64,000 nt of DNA from Valencia hispanica (GCA_963556495.2 OY747712.1:6582581-6646580); one strand, 5' to 3'; counted from the first letter of the stretch, positions 19,741 through 32,105 are shown. Made by a program: numbers and translations. Notes: generated from the sequence alone by a model not told the origin.

Positions 19741-21371
19741 CAGCTCAGTCTGGGATCCGGAGCATAATTAGTGAATTCAGGAATATGAATTGTCCCATTT
19801 ATCGTCTTGCCAACATGCAAGTTGTCTGGTTCAATTATACAGGGTGTCCACAAACTCTCAATATTATTTTTTTTTTAAATGATACGCAGTGCTTAAAAAT
19901 ATGAAAAATTATGTGATTTTATTATATATGATTAAAAATTGCAACTCTGCCAGGCACTCGAACAAAGTGATATTAAGAGGTGTATTAAATGAGAAAGAAA
20001 TACAATTTATTTTGTAAACATTTCAATAGATGCATCTATTCATTGGAAAATTTGATTACATCTGTTAAATTCTCAAGAGACTATAACTCCATGTTTTGGA
20101 GGTTCTTATTTTAAGCAGCACTTGATTAGTTAGTGTTAAGCTGATTAAGAAAATCTGAATTAGTATTAATAGATGGCATACAATTTTAGTTGTACGCTGG
20201 TAAACTGTAACCTAAAGAACTGTAGTTTAAAATGTTTATAAACAGTGTCCTTTAAGTTCGTGCACACTTCACAAGTCATCCGCTGCAAAGAAGTCAACAT
20301 TATGTTTACAGTGTTAAGAACAGTCAAATACATACATTGTTTGAGAGACTGCTTGCGAGTGTCGGCTAATTGCTGACTAGCGGTGCTGGCAGAGTGATCT
20401 GAGACGTTTAACATGAACGCGCTTGACGTCACATCCGCAGACAGCGCGGGAAAAATCCGACCCGACAGAAAATAGGAAAAATTGGATACAGGCTTATAGG
20501 TGCACCCACTGTGAGATGACAAGGTGTCAGTATGCTCATCAGGAGATGTTGGACTGCTGGAGGACAGACTGACTACTTTTCTTCACTCTCCTACTTACTT
20601 TTCTCCTACAACTCTCCAGTTGTATTACAGTACATTCTGTTATTTCAACTGTTATCTTTGTGTTCTCTCAGTGTTTTTCTCTCCATAGAAGATATACCTG
20701 GTCTGGTATCCTGCTTGGCTGCAATGCCCTGTTGGACGGGGGGCATCGACTGGGATGATGCTCCCAGTAACTGAACATCCACTGTGTCCTGTTATCAACT
20801 TTTTACTTTCTGTAACATAGAAAGTTCTCTTATATCAGATCTTCTGTTCCTTCTGTGTTTCTGCTCTGTCTTCTCAAACCCCCAGACGGTCGTGGCAGAT
20901 GGCCGCTCTTACTGAGCCTGGTTCTGTTGGAGGTTTCTTCCTGTTAAAGGGGAGTTTTTCCTCTCCACCGTCGCTACATGCTTGCTCAGTATGAGGGATT
21001 GCTGAAGGATTGCTGTGGTTGGAAATCTGCATCAACAGGGCCCAACCTCACGCCAATGACTGATGCAACTGCTGGGATTCCTTAAATAGGAAACTTTTTA
21101 ACTGATTGGAATGTTTGTAAAAATTTACTGAAATGACTTCTTGTTAAGTGCCTTGAGATGACATCATTGAATCATTCAAAGAAATCAGGATTTGCATATT
21201 AAATTATGGCATGTCTGATTACATTATTGCTCGCTACAGATGCAAGATCTTTAAATACATTTTCGTTCTTTTTTTCTCTTTTTTGGGGGGGTAGGGGTAC
21301 TTTTTTCTACTTGAGTACATTGTTTTTGGTACTTTATCCACCTCTGCAGGTTACACATTTTAGTAAAAAAA

Positions 21372-21629
21372 TTAACCTCGATCATTTAATGTCTCATTCC
21401 CACTGATAAACTCTGATCGTGGGTTGTCAGCTGTCTCCTTCGGTTCGGGGCCCTCGACTATCAGTTTCTCTAACGTCTGTTAAAGATCCAATAAGGCCTC
21501 TGCACATTCCGACTGTCTTTGTTGGTCCTCCTTCAGCTTCATTCTCTGCTCCCAAGACTTTTGGTAACCGAGGTTGACCGTCGGTGCCCAGTCTACCGAT
21601 TCAACGTCATCAAAAGAGCTAGGGCAGAA
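21372..21629 (-). pseudogene. Linker exon of THAP/DDE transposase (copy B)
   Basis: Duplicate of 2193-2450 with the same TAA after ALLDL. The junction with the inserted repeat differs slightly (TTACACATTTT here, TGGATATTTT in copy A). Confidence 0.6.
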
Positions 21630-21755
21630 TAAAAAGTCCCATGACGTCTATTTTGGACTACTAGTAGTTAATAATCACTACCAAGTAAGTAAGACTTTAA
21701 CGACATTATTGTGGTATTTAAAAACGACCATAAAAACGTTAGCTAGCTTACATAC

Positions 21756-21969
21756 CTTTGAAGAATTGGTCGCTGCAGACACGGGCATTGGCAGACTCGG
21801 ATCCTCCTGACAGCAGGCGTAGGTTTAAAATCCATTATTTCTGACGTTCTGTAAGCTTTTTATATTTCTCACCTCTGTGAACAACAGTCTTCGGTACTCT
21901 AAAATACCTTTTGTTCTTTTCTCGGTTAGAACGATTGGAGGAACTGTAAACAACACAAAACATTGGCAT
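21756..21969 (-). pseudogene. THAP-domain exon of ISL2EU-like transposase (copy B)
   Basis: Duplicate of 2577-2790, sharing the C-to-S and H-to-Q changes in the zinc ligands and the TAA after TERQK. One extra substitution changes the FRVPK region codon context (ATACC for AAACC). The lesions predate the duplication. Confidence 0.75.
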
Positions 21970-22038
21970 TTTTACAGACGCTGATGCAGAGTAACTAATT
22001 CACTTCCTGCCCTCCAACAAACCTACGCGCCATGGCGA

Positions 22039-22275
22039 TGACGTCACGTGAAACCCACCTATTTTAGAACTTTAATTTTGTTGAGGCTATGGCCTTTACT
22101 GAACGAACTGGATCTCCCATCATCCTCCCACTGAACGAACTGCATCTCCCAGCATCCTTTCACTGAACGAACTGCATCTCCCAGCACCCATTGCTCTGCC
22201 CTCGACCCATTCTCATTGGTCTGTGGCCAGTGATGACATCACAGAGTTGATAAAAGCAGCGCGAATATTGAAATC
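22039..22275 (+). promoter_or_regulatory. Promoter-like block with three ZNF143-like repeat units (copy B)
   Basis: Same architecture as 2860-3085: CRE/E-box, ZNF143-like units, ATTGG, TGACATCA, ATAAAAG. Here the 32-bp unit occurs three times (22098-22129, 22130-22161, 22162-22189) instead of twice. The first unit has diverged (GGATCTCCCATCATCC). Confidence 0.4.
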
Positions 22276-23628
22276 TTGGTCTCTCTTGGTCCCAGAGCGG
22301 TGCCTGTGAGGAGACGCTTTAATCCACTGCTAGCATTTTCCCCTTTTTCCGTTCAAACCTGCTGGACCAGGAATAACTTCCCTTTTAAACTTCAAAGTGA
22401 ATCGGCCGATCAAACAGACTTTCCTGTACGGGCAACCAGGGAGTCCGCTGGCCATCTGAGCTCTATTGAAAACAGGCCTGAGTCCCTCAGCGCCTAAAAG
22501 TCGGACGTCCGCTTTTCTGACCTCGGTTTTGCGCAAAACCGCTCCTTTAAACTGGACACTTTCTACGTTCTTCGTCGTGGACTGTGGAGAGCTGCCCCCA
22601 CCAAGTAGGATTAAACTGATTTATAGCTTTGGTCTGGGTAGAGGAGAAGGTCTAACGGATTAATATCCGTTTTCTGTTGGTTAAAATAAGTTTGTCAACT
22701 GGTTAACCACTGTTATTCTTGGTCGTCTGTCGCCGTACACCGACCCTAAATGTGCATGCTTTTTGTGTTTTATTATGTGACTTTGGTTGCAACCATAAGC
22801 AGTATATTATATTGTATTATTTCCTTGTTTGTTTATTGTCTGCTGCGATCGGCGCGTGTCTGTTTTGACAGGTCGCGTGGACTCAGTAGATCCCCTTTCT
22901 CCATCGCCCAGTTTCCTTTGTCCAAGCCACCATTGCTAATGAAACTAGCGTTTTGTTGAATCGCCACGCGGTCTTCCTTTGTCTTCCTTTGTGAACCGAT
23001 CGCGCCAATTGATAAGACTTGAGTTATTTATCGCATTGAGGGGGTGAGCTGAACCCCCCCTCATTCGCTCGCTGTCTCCCACACACACACACACAGCGCT
23101 GCACACACACAAAGCCGCACACACATGCCCCCTTCCCTCGACGTTAACTTTGTTCTATATTTTTGCATGCGTTAGAATAGATGGAAATTATGAATGAAAT
23201 CTAATCTGTAAGGTTGACCTATTTCATTAATAAATTCCCTTAAGTAACGAGAAGTTTCCTGTGCTATTTCAGTGTGTGCTGTGAAGTTCGCTTTAACCCC
23301 GCGGACGAACTCTACGCCTTTTCAGAGAGACTGACAGTCTGGTTTAATTAAAATTATCTCATTTATGAGATTGGTGCCCCGAAATCTTTAATAAACAGGT
23401 TAAACTCGAACGTCATCAATAATTATATTATTATTAAATTATTGATTATAATTATTGATGCTCACAAAACCAGACAACAAATATTTATTAGTAGTTACAA
23501 CAATTTAATCATCCATCCATCCATCCATCACTTTAATTTTTAATTTCAAAACTTTGGCTACAGTGGGCTTTAATTCCCATCTCCGGCTGGGCAGTGGAGC
23601 GCAGATTCATCCTCGAGAACAACATCTA

Positions 23629-24970
23629 TACCCGATGACACACGGCCAATAGACGCACTTTTTAACTGCATTTTAGACATTAAATCCTGGATGGCAGAAA
23701 ACTTTCTCCAGCTCAACCAGGACAAAACTGAAGTTTTAGTCATCGGTCCTGAGGCTCAGAGAGAGAAACTTTTACCAAAACTACAATCACTGTCTTTTAA
23801 TCCCTCTTTACAAGTGAAGAACCTGGGCGTGATTTTTGACTCTGAGCTGACTTTTATTCCTCACATAAAAAATATCACTAAAATAGCTTTTTATCAACTA
23901 GAGAACATCGCCAGAGTCCGCCCCATTCTCTCTCGGGCCAATACGGAGACACTGATGCTTTTATCTCCAGAATAATTGACTACTGTAATGCCCTGCTTTC
24001 TGGTCTTCCCAAAAAGAGTATATCAGGTTTACAACTCCTACAAAATTCAGCAGCACGTGTCCTGACGAAGACCAGGAGGCGGGAGCACATTACGCCGGTC
24101 TTAAAATCACTGCATTGGCTCCCCGTACATTTCAGGATCGACTTTAAGGTTCTTTTAATGGTTTTTAAGTGTCTTAATGGTCTTGGGCCTTCTTATCTCT
24201 CTGAACTGCTTTTACCATATAAACCTTCGCGGTCTCTGCGCTCCTCTGGAAGCTGTCTCCTTGTCACCCCAAAAGTCAGGACACACGCTCATGGCGAGGC
24301 GTCTTTCCAGTTTTATGGCCCTCACCTCTGGAACAGGCTGCTGGAGAACCTCAGGGCCACAGAGAACGTTCATGTTTTTAAGAGCAGGCTCAAGACTCAC
24401 CTTTTTAGCTTAGCTTTTAACTGATTATTATTTATCACTGTTTAATTGCTCTGGATGTTTTATATGATTATATTTTTATCAGTTTTACTTTTCAATCTAA
24501 GCACATTAATTTACCGTTTCTTTTTATACTTTAATTTATCTTAATCCCCGTTCCAGTGTTTCCTCTGTGGGAGCCCTCTGCCCCGGGAGCGGTGGTCGGC
24601 TGTAGCTCCCTGGGTGCTCTCCAGGTGGAGCTTGGGTGGAGGTGGGGGTCTTGGCCTTGCCTCCACTGGGTGCCCTGTTTTGGTGCCTCGGCTGCTGCTG
24701 TTAATCTACTGCTGCCGGGGCAGATTGCTCCTCTGATGGCGTTTCCTTGCATGGTTCATCTGCACTCGGCCCAATGTCCTTTTAACTTTTTCTTTTAACT
24801 GTGTGTGTGCATGGGAGATGGGTTGGGGGGAGGGGGGTATAACTGTGACCATGCTTTTAAATCTGTGGGGGAGGGAAGGTGGTTTTATGTGGGGTCATTT
24901 TAATCTGTAAAGCACTTTGTGATGCAACTTCTTGTATGAAAAGCGCTTTATAAATAAAGTTTGATTTGAT
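23629..24970 (+). mobile_element. L2-clade LINE 3' end (copy B)
   Basis: Duplicate of 4418-5764. This copy keeps a longer open stretch (24158-24424) reading [20 protein letters not shown] and ending [12 protein letters not shown], the conserved C-terminus of L2 ORF2. Same tail. Confidence 0.85.
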
Positions 24971-26088
24971 GTGAAGTCATCTGCCCGAGGCAAAAATCCA
25001 AAACCTTGTGATACCAGCCTCTGCTGTAATCCCACTATTTGATTATGCACATGTGCATTTCACATTTAAATTCATTGTGTGTGTGTGTGTCATCCGCAGA
25101 CGGCGCGCGAAAAATCCGACCCGACAGAAAATAGGTACAATTGGATACAGGCTTATAGGTGCACCCACTGTGAGCTGACAAGGTGTCAGTATGCTCATCA
25201 GATGTTTGAGTCATAAATGGTCAATTAAAAAGGCTATTGTTACGTTTATTTTGTGGAAAAAGTTGTATATAGCCTCTTTAAGAAAGAAGAGAAATAGCTC
25301 TAATTTGTTAGGATTAGTTATGCGTTTTGTGTATTTATGTTTACGTCAATCTTTACCCCCACGTTGTCTGTGTCTGTCTAGGCCACGCCCCCTTTGTATT
25401 ACAGCCCTGCTTTTATTTTGATGACACCCCAAGATCATCACTGGCCACCATTTATCCCTTTTTTAAAACCTCCTGGATACAGCCCTGCTCAGCAGTCTTA
25501 AGTTTTTTTAAGCTGATAAAGCTGATTAACATTGTTATTCAAGTATTTTACCTATAATCATTTTTAAATATGACCCACTGAATTAATCTCACTTAAGGGT
25601 TTAACACAGTGGATCCGATGCACATTCATAAATTCAGCTCTGACTGTTATTCATCGCGCTGCGCCCAGCTAAGCGGATTGTGCCACACCCACTGGTTCTG
25701 CTAACGGAGAAAGCAAACCGCCGGTTAGCAGCCTCGACTAAGCAGCGTATCTTCTCCCACAGCAGGAAAGTTGGGCCTTGTCGCAGCTTTGTCTCTCTTC
25801 GATGGAATCTGCAATTCAAACATTCCTTCTGCAGAGTTTTGAACAAGTCAGGTTAAAAAAGAACGTATTCCATCCCCAGGAATAGTTACCTGATCCACAA
25901 TCAGCAGACTGTAAATATTTTTTAGATCCAAGGAACTTCTTCCATAAGCCTGCTCCCCCCTCGCCTGCAAGGATGGAGGTTTAAAGCTCACGCCCTCTTC
26001 AGTCCAGTGATCCAGATGTGGCAGAGCATAAGCTTACCGTAGTTTTCAGAATATTGAGCGCACTTAAAGGAGCTGTATGTAAGAAATA

Positions 26089-27647
26089 CACTGCTCACAA
26101 AAATTAAAGAAACACTTTTTTATCTGGGCCTGGCATGAAATCAATTAAACCTGTCTGATAATTTTCTCGTTGGCTAAGCAGCTGAGGGCATTGTTAATCA
26201 CTTTCAGCCGTATTGGTGTTCATGGACTTAACAACAGGTGCACTACAGTGGCAACAATTAGAAAATCCTCAAAACAGGTATGGTTTTACATGTGGAGGTC
26301 ATTTCAAGTTTCTCCCTCTTGATCTTTTTTGGCTGGTTTTCCACTCGTGCTGGTTTTGGCTTGAGTAATTATCTCTACTGGCAGTATGAGGCGATTCCTT
26401 AACCCTACAGAAGTTGCACAGGTTGTCCAACTTCTCCAGGATGGCACATCCACACGTGCTGCAGCAAGAAGGTTTAATGTGTCTCCCAGCACAATCTCCA
26501 GAAGATGGAGGAGATTTCAGGAGACTGGTGGTTATTCTCGGAGAGCTGGACAGGGCCGTAGAAGGTCCTCAACCCATCAGCAGGACCGATACCGGCTCCT
26601 TTGTGCAAGGCGGAACAGGCTGAGCACTGCTCGTGCCCTACAAAATGATCTCCAGAGGGCCACTGGTGTGAATGTCTCTACCCAAACAATCAGGAACAGA
26701 CTTCATGAAGATGGCCTGAGGGCCCGACGTCCTGTTGTGGGCCCTGTGCATCACTGCCCAGCACCGTGGAGCTCGACTGGCATTTGCTCAAGAACACCAG
26801 AATTGGCAAGTCCGCCACTGGCGCCCTGTACTTTTTACAGACGAGAGTAGGTTCACCCTGAGCACCTGTGATAGACGTGAAAGAGTCTGGAGAAGACAAG
26901 GAGAACGTTATGCTGCCTGCAACGTTGTTCAACATGACAGGTTTGGTGGTGGGTCAGTGATGGTCTGGGGTGGCATATCCATGGAGGGACGCACAGACCT
27001 CTACAGCCTAGGAAATGGTGCTCTGACTGTCATAAGGTATCGAGATGAAATCCTTGAACACATTGTCAGACCCTACTCTGGTGCAGTAGGTCCTGGTTTC
27101 CTCCTAATGCACGACAATGCCCGGCCTCATGTGGCAAGAGTATGCAGGCAGTACCTGGAGGATGAAGGAATTGAAACCATTGAATGGCCTTCACGATCCC
27201 CTGACTTAAACCCAATAGAACATCTGTGGGACATTATGTTTCGGTCCATTAGGCGCCGCCAGGTTGCTCCTCAGACTGTACAACAGCTCAGGGATGCCCT
27301 CACACAGATCTGGGAGGAAATGCCACAAGACACCATCCGTCGTCTCATTGGGAGCATGCCCCGACGTTGTCAAGCATGCATACAAGCTCGTTGGGGCCAC
27401 ACAAGATACTGAAAAGCATTTTGTGTTGCAGAAATTAAGTTTTTGAAAAAATGGACTAGCCTGCACATCTTCATTTCACTCTGATTTTAGGGTGTCTACA
27501 CAATTGGGCCCTCTGTAGGCTGAAAACCTTTATTTCCATTAAAAGACATTGCCCTGTCGTTATTTGTATAGATATCCAACTTCATATTGAGATCTGATGT
27601 ATCTAATTTGGTTGTTTAAAGTGCTCCTTTATTTTTTGTGAGCAGTG
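26089..27647 (+). mobile_element. Tc1/mariner element, same insertion site (copy B)
   Basis: 1559 bp, ends and TA flanks (26087-26088, 27648-27649) as in copy A. The surrounding sequence is also duplicated, so this is an inherited copy and not a second insertion. Confidence 0.92.
26386..27412 (+). pseudogene. Tc1 transposase with a 1-bp frameshift (copy B)
   Basis: Duplicate of 7180-8205. One extra base (CTGTGCATCACTGCC instead of CTGTGCTCACTGCC, near 26750) splits the gene into an N-terminal HTH part (26386-26850 frame) and a catalytic part (frame of 26735-27412). All three catalytic acids are still encoded, in the second frame. A handful of other substitutions separate it from copy A, including RWGHTRY at the end. 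Confidence 0.9.
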
Positions 27648-28342
27648 TATATTTCAATTCATCATAAAATGGCCCTGATATGTCACTAAACATTAAGAAA
27701 TCATGTTATTTTCAAATACTTGTATCACTGACAACAGTAGTAGGGCCAGGATATTGTCTTTTAAAAAGTGAAGTTGCAGCCCTCAACTGATGTTGATGAT
27801 GTCATCTTGTGTTTTGGTCTAAAGCTCCGCCCTCCACCTATCTACCAATCACAAAGTCAGTAGTGTTTCGGCATCGGGGTTTCCAGCTCTGCTCTAGTTA
27901 CTACAGCTGCAGCCACAAAAGTGTTTCTGATAAAAAAATGTCTAACGTTACTACACCTAAAAGACCTCGTTATCATTCAGAAATACGTCGTGACAAAGTC
28001 CAAAATAAAACAAGGATTTGTATAGGAGATGCCTTTGCAAGATGGAGGCGGCTGAAAACAGAGAAGAATTTGAAGACAAACGCCAACGTTGCTGATTTTG
28101 CTAAGATTCATCCATGTTTGGCTAACTTGTACTTAATGTAAATGGACGTTTCAAATATTCATGAGAGTCGAACAAAGATATGCATGTTTGTGCAAAGTGA
28201 CGTTACGGAGGAGGGGGGTCAGGAATTGTTTAGGAAATAAAAACGGCGAGTCGTCATTGCTAACATTAGCAATGCATTATCAGAGCCCGTTTCTCTGTCA
28301 TTATAATTAAACATAATTAACAGGAAAAAAAAACTTACTGCA

Positions 28343-28622
28343 TAGGACAGTTGCCATTGAAAGCTCCTTGCTACCCACCTCTGCTCAGCAGACCATAAGT
28401 TGGCCAATGAACAGCATGACACATCGTCAAGCTTTAATTTATGCTCAAGGAGCACCATTTTTGGTAGGTTTTGTCTGAATACATTGCTTGAGATGAAGAC
28501 ATCATCACTGCACGTTTCTGCTTAAATGCGTTACTTTCATTGTATCATTGCGACATGAACTTGTGATGCTTTGGAGAGATTTCATCCAAAAGCCAAACAT
28601 TAACTTTTATGAGAAGTGTATA
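28343..28622. other. Unassigned sequence at the left edge of the B-specific block
   Basis: 280 bp with no recognisable coding sequence or repeat. It begins the 9680 bp absent from copy A. Confidence 0.4.
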
Positions 28623-28624
28623 TA

Positions 28625-29412
28625 CAGTGGGGCAAAAAAGTATTTGGCAGCCACCAATTTGCCCAAGTTGTCCCAGTTAAAAAGATGAGAGGTCTGTAAT
28701 TTACACCATAGGAACACTTCAACTGTAAGAGACAGAAAGTAAAAAAAAAAATCCAGGAAATCACATTGCATGATTTTTAACATATTTATTTGTATAATGG
28801 TGCAGAAAATAAGTATTTGGTCAATAACAAAAGTTCCCCTCAATACTTTATTATGTAAACCTGTTTGGCAATGACAGAGGTCAAAGGTTACCTGTAGGTC
28901 TTCACCAGGTTTGATCACACTGTAGCTGGTATTTTGGCCCATTCTTTCATGCAGATCTTCTTTAGAGTTGTGATGTTTTTGGGACTGTAGCTGGGTAACA
29001 CGGACTTTCAACTCCCTCCAAAGATTTTCTATTGGATCGAGGTCTGGAGACTGGCTAGGCCACTCCAGAACCTTGAAATGCTTTTTACGTAGCCACTCCT
29101 TTGTTGCCTAGGCGATGTGTTTGGGATCATTGTCATGCTGGAAGATCCAGCCACATTTCATCTTCAATGCTCTCACTGATGGAAGGAGGTTTTTGTCTAC
29201 GATACATGGGCCCATTCATCCTTTCCCTAATACAGATCGGTCGTTCTGTCCCCTTTGCAGAACAACAGCACCAAAGCATAATGATTCCACCCCCGTGCTT
29301 CACAGTGGGTATGGTGTTCTTGGGATGCAACTCGGCATTCTTCCCCCTCCAAACACGGCGAGGGGCGTTTATACCAGAGTTCTATTTTGGCCTGATTTCG
29401 TCTGATCTTGTG
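28625..29412 (-). mobile_element. Tc1-like element remnant, 3' half
   Basis: The left end is a TIR (CAGTGGGGCAAAAAAGTATT) preceded by TA. The minus strand encodes the C-terminal half of a Tc1 transposase in broken frames: [11 protein letters not shown] (second catalytic Asp), [19 protein letters not shown] (third acid, Glu) and the tail. The N-terminal DNA-binding half and the other TIR are missing. This is a different Tc1 family from 6883-8441, judged by TIR and protein. Confidence 0.85.
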
Positions 29413-29947
29413 CTTTACTGATTGGATGATCACTGTTCAATTTTAGTGGCACTTCAAAAAGGGAGCTGGGTTAATTATGATTCAACAAAACACCGCTTTT
29501 GATGCTCTTTCAATTAACGCTGCATTAAGCGACGTTTGAGGACCACGAAAAAACATCGTATTTTACGGCGTTTACCAAAGCATTATAAAGCTGCGTTTTG
29601 TTTGGAAAAACTGCGTTTTATTGCAAACGCGCCAATAGAGTGGCGATCTTTGACCCTAATGGCCTGCCATAATATGGCACTTGCCATAACACACAGAGAA
29701 ACGTGTTACACACACTTAAATTTAGACATCTAGCCTTCCAATTGTATTCCTGCCCATATCTCGGCCCATGATCTGTCACTAGCAACCGTGGCAGCAGCAT
29801 GTTCTAAATCTTTGAACTGCATTTTTTTTTTGTATGAAAAGCGCTTTATAAATAAAGCTCATTATTATATTACACACTTCTCTCTGCAACACACATGCAG
29901 TATGTCTCACATTGCACACATTTCTTTTCTTTTCCACCAGAAAAGGA
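29413..29947. other. Unassigned sequence with a short L2-type tail
   Basis: Mostly unrecognised. At 29829-29866 the string GTATGAAAAGCGCTTTATAA then ATAAAGC equals the last bases of L2 3' ends, after a poly-T run. It is probably a minimal L2 or L2-tailed SINE fragment. Confidence 0.4.
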
Positions 29948-30173
29948 CTGCGCCCCCTGCAGGACAGCAGGGGGCGCAGGACAGGAGGGGGTGTCAGCTT
30001 TGCAACGCTGACACCAACGGAGACGTAGAAAAGGAAAACGTCTCCGTCAATACGTGTGGGTGCAAACTTGCTGATGGAGAAGTATAAACTAGGCTAGTTT
30101 ATTCTTCTCCGTTCTTGCGAAGCAATTCCCCACCAGGACAGCAGGGGGTGCAGACCTTTTCTGGCGGGTCTGC
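29948..30173. promoter_or_regulatory. Cluster of five hairpins with CTCF-like motifs
   Basis: Five consecutive inverted repeats: 13-bp perfect stem (29948-29960/29967-29979, CTGCGCCCCCTGC); 9-bp perfect (29990-29998/30007-30015, GGTGTCAGC); 10-bp perfect (30017-30026/30038-30047, ACGGAGACGT); 17-bp with one mismatch and a 1-nt centre (30076-30092/30094-30110); 7-bp (30150-30156/30167-30173, GCAGACC). The two arms of the first stem are each a GCAGGGGGCGC CTCF-core-like motif, in opposite orientation. A third, GCAGGGGGTGC, lies at 30141-30151. The cluster is 150-380 bp before the L1 insertion point, in what would be the upstream region of the zinc-finger exon at 39216. Confidence 0.6.
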
Positions 30174-30316
30174 CTACCATTGCCGTGACGTCTCTGGTCG
30201 ACAACAGTTTATTTACTTCAGCTTGTAAATGCATATCCAGTCAAGGAGCAATGGCCGACAGAGTGAGTGACGGATAACGGCACTACGTGTCTAAGCAGCT
30301 CCGCAGATGGAGGAGT

Positions 30317-30328
30317 ATAGACTAGGCG
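30317..30328 (+). repeat. Left target-site duplication of the L1
   Basis: ATAGACTAGGCG, repeated exactly at 39156-39167 after the A-rich L1 tail. A 12-bp duplication is within the usual L1 range. Confidence 0.85.
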
Positions 30329-30348
30329 GGCCTAACGAGGGAGTCTGG

Positions 30349-30361
30349 CCAAGATGGCGGC
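30349..30361 (+). promoter_or_regulatory. YY1-like site in the L1 5' UTR
   Basis: CCAAGATGGCGGC, 21 bp from the inferred L1 start. It matches the YY1 core (AAGATGGCGGC). Mammalian L1 promoters carry a YY1 site at the same early position, where it sets the transcription start. Confidence 0.5.
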
Positions 30362-30492
30362 GCATTAGGTCAGATTTTGTAGAGATCTCAGCACAACTTC
30401 TGAAATACAACTTTTTTTCTTCTCTTATGACTCAGCACGAGTGAAGAATAAAACTGATACGAGTGTTTGATCGTCTCCTTAGCTAGGTTTGT

Positions 30493-31287
30493 GTGGCTAC
30501 ACTTGAAAGAAGGCCTAAATCTGCCAGGAGAGACTCCAGCAAAGGAGGGGATAATGCTATGAGCCTACATGCTAGCGAGCACGACTACTGTTTTAAGATG
30601 GGGAACGCTAGCGCTATGCACAATGACGAAGAATTCCTGCCGCTACCTGTTCCTCCAAGTAAGCCTCCTCTTGCCAAAAAACCTACTCCTGCATCTGATG
30701 ACGCTGTCCGCACGCTTTCCAACTTGATTAACTCAAAAAGTGATAGACTGGAGAAAATGGTGGACGCCTTGCGTTGTGATATCAAAATGATGAATGAAAA
30801 GATGGTCATTCTTGAAAATTGCATGGAGAAGTGCGAAGTAACTACCCAGAAATGCGTGAATGGTATAGCTGATCTAGAAGCATACGGGTGGCGATGGAAC
30901 ATGAGGCTACAAGGGCTCCCAGAGGCTGAAAAGGAAAATGTACGTGAGGAGGTCATCAGCATCTGCCAACAAGTGTTACCCGCTGAAAAAGAGAAATTTC
31001 CCGATGTTATCGATGTGGTCCACCGGCTTGGAAAAAGACGCAAGGATGACCAGACCACTCGTGGCATCATCTTCGGATTCACCTCCAGACGATACAAGGA
31101 GGAGCTGTGGAAAGCTGCGAAGAATAACACCTTCCTACAATCAAGAGGTTTGCGCTTCGCTGAAGATCTTTCAAAGGAGGGCAGAGAAAACAGAAACTGT
31201 GGCCCATAATTAAAAAGGCACATGAAGATGGGCCGACGGCTTACTTTGTAGGAGGGACAGGATTTGTCAATGGTATAGAAGTACTTT
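30493..31287 (+). pseudogene. L1 ORF1 protein, one frameshift near the end
   Basis: RNA-binding chaperone of L1 ribonucleoprotein. The frame opens before an in-frame GTG (30493); the first ATG is at 30559. Residues about 65-130 form a coiled coil (SDRLEKMVDALRC, then EKMVILENCMEKC). An RRM-like part follows (WNMRLQGLPEAEKENVREEV), then the C-terminal domain (FPDVIDVVHRLGKRR, ALWKAAK-like, LRFAEDLSKEGRE). After GREN a single missing base in an A-run shifts the frame to a stop at about 31207. The other frame continues KLWPIIKKAHEDGPTAYFVGG to the natural stop near 31290. About 265 aa if uninterrupted. Confidence 0.85.
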
Positions 31288-31569
31288 GGTAAATATAAGA
31301 TGTGAATACTCATTAGAAAAGTGGAACACTAACTCGTTGTGATATGCTATTCAGTTCAGCCACAAGACTAATACTTCTTGAACTCAGGGTCATATTTCAT
31401 ATGAAGAAAAAAAAAGGAAAAAGTCTAATGTTCTCTAATAGTGCTGAACTCTGCATTTATTGTTTACTCCTAAAGGTTTGATTTAAGCTTTACAAGTGTT
31501 CTCTACCTTTACTTAGCAAGTACATACGTTCTTTAAATCTGTGTACTTTCTTTTCTCTCTCTTTATACC

Positions 31570-32105
31570 AAGGGTTTACGCAACAATGTTAAACGCAAAG
31601 CGTTTTTTCTTTTTGCCAAGCAGTTTAAGACAGACTTTGTTTATATGCAAGAATCTCATTCTGTGTCAAGTGATACTAATTATTGGAAATCTCAACGGGG
31701 TAATTCAATATGGCTGGCCCATGGCACAGAACGTTCAACTGGGGTGGCTACTCTGAAAACATGTTTAATATTTTGTGTACTGAATGTGATTCAGCAGGTC
31801 ACTTTGTCAAGCCATACAATATAATAGTTTTTATAACAAGCAATCTTTATGGATACAATACAGGAAAATGACAATCTTGTTGTTTATATAGAAAGTTTCT
31901 TATGCAGCAGGTTGACCAAATTTTTAAATGCCATATTAGGAGGTGACTTTAATATGATCCTAGATGGCTTTATAGATAAATGGCCTCCTGGGGTTTAAAG
32001 CAGAACCAATAATAACCTGGAAGCATTTATGGATACATCTAATCTGGAGGATATTTGAAGGGTAAAATATCCTGATACTAGAACAAAATTGAAACTAAAA
32101 TTTTT
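31570..32105 (+). pseudogene. L1 ORF2 endonuclease domain remnant
   Basis: Broken plus-strand frames read KRKAFFLFAKQFKTDFVYMQESH, then WKSQRGNSIWLAHGTERSTGVATL, and later LGGDFNMILDGFIDKWPP. These are the QESH and GDFN blocks of the L1 apurinic endonuclease. Several stops. The end of the domain (SDH block) is lost at the insertion near 32110. Confidence 0.75.

Larger units (their letters stand above)
26067..28342 (+). mobile_element. Host element E1 with Tc1 insertion (copy B)
   Basis: Collinear with 6861-9136 in copy A, ending at CTTACTGCA. The small ORF with DAFARWRRLK is at 27944-28141. After 28342 unrelated sequence follows, whereas copy A passes into the hAT/E2 sequence after a 9-bp filler. 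Confidence 0.5.

Noticed and set aside
29948..30173. Integron attC sites or CRISPR-like repeats as explanation for the hairpins
   Set aside because: The stems are unrelated to each other, there is no repeat-spacer pattern, and the context is vertebrate.
30585..31313. 242-aa minus-strand ORF
   Set aside because: It is the antisense shadow of L1 ORF1, whose plus-strand reading matches known L1 proteins.
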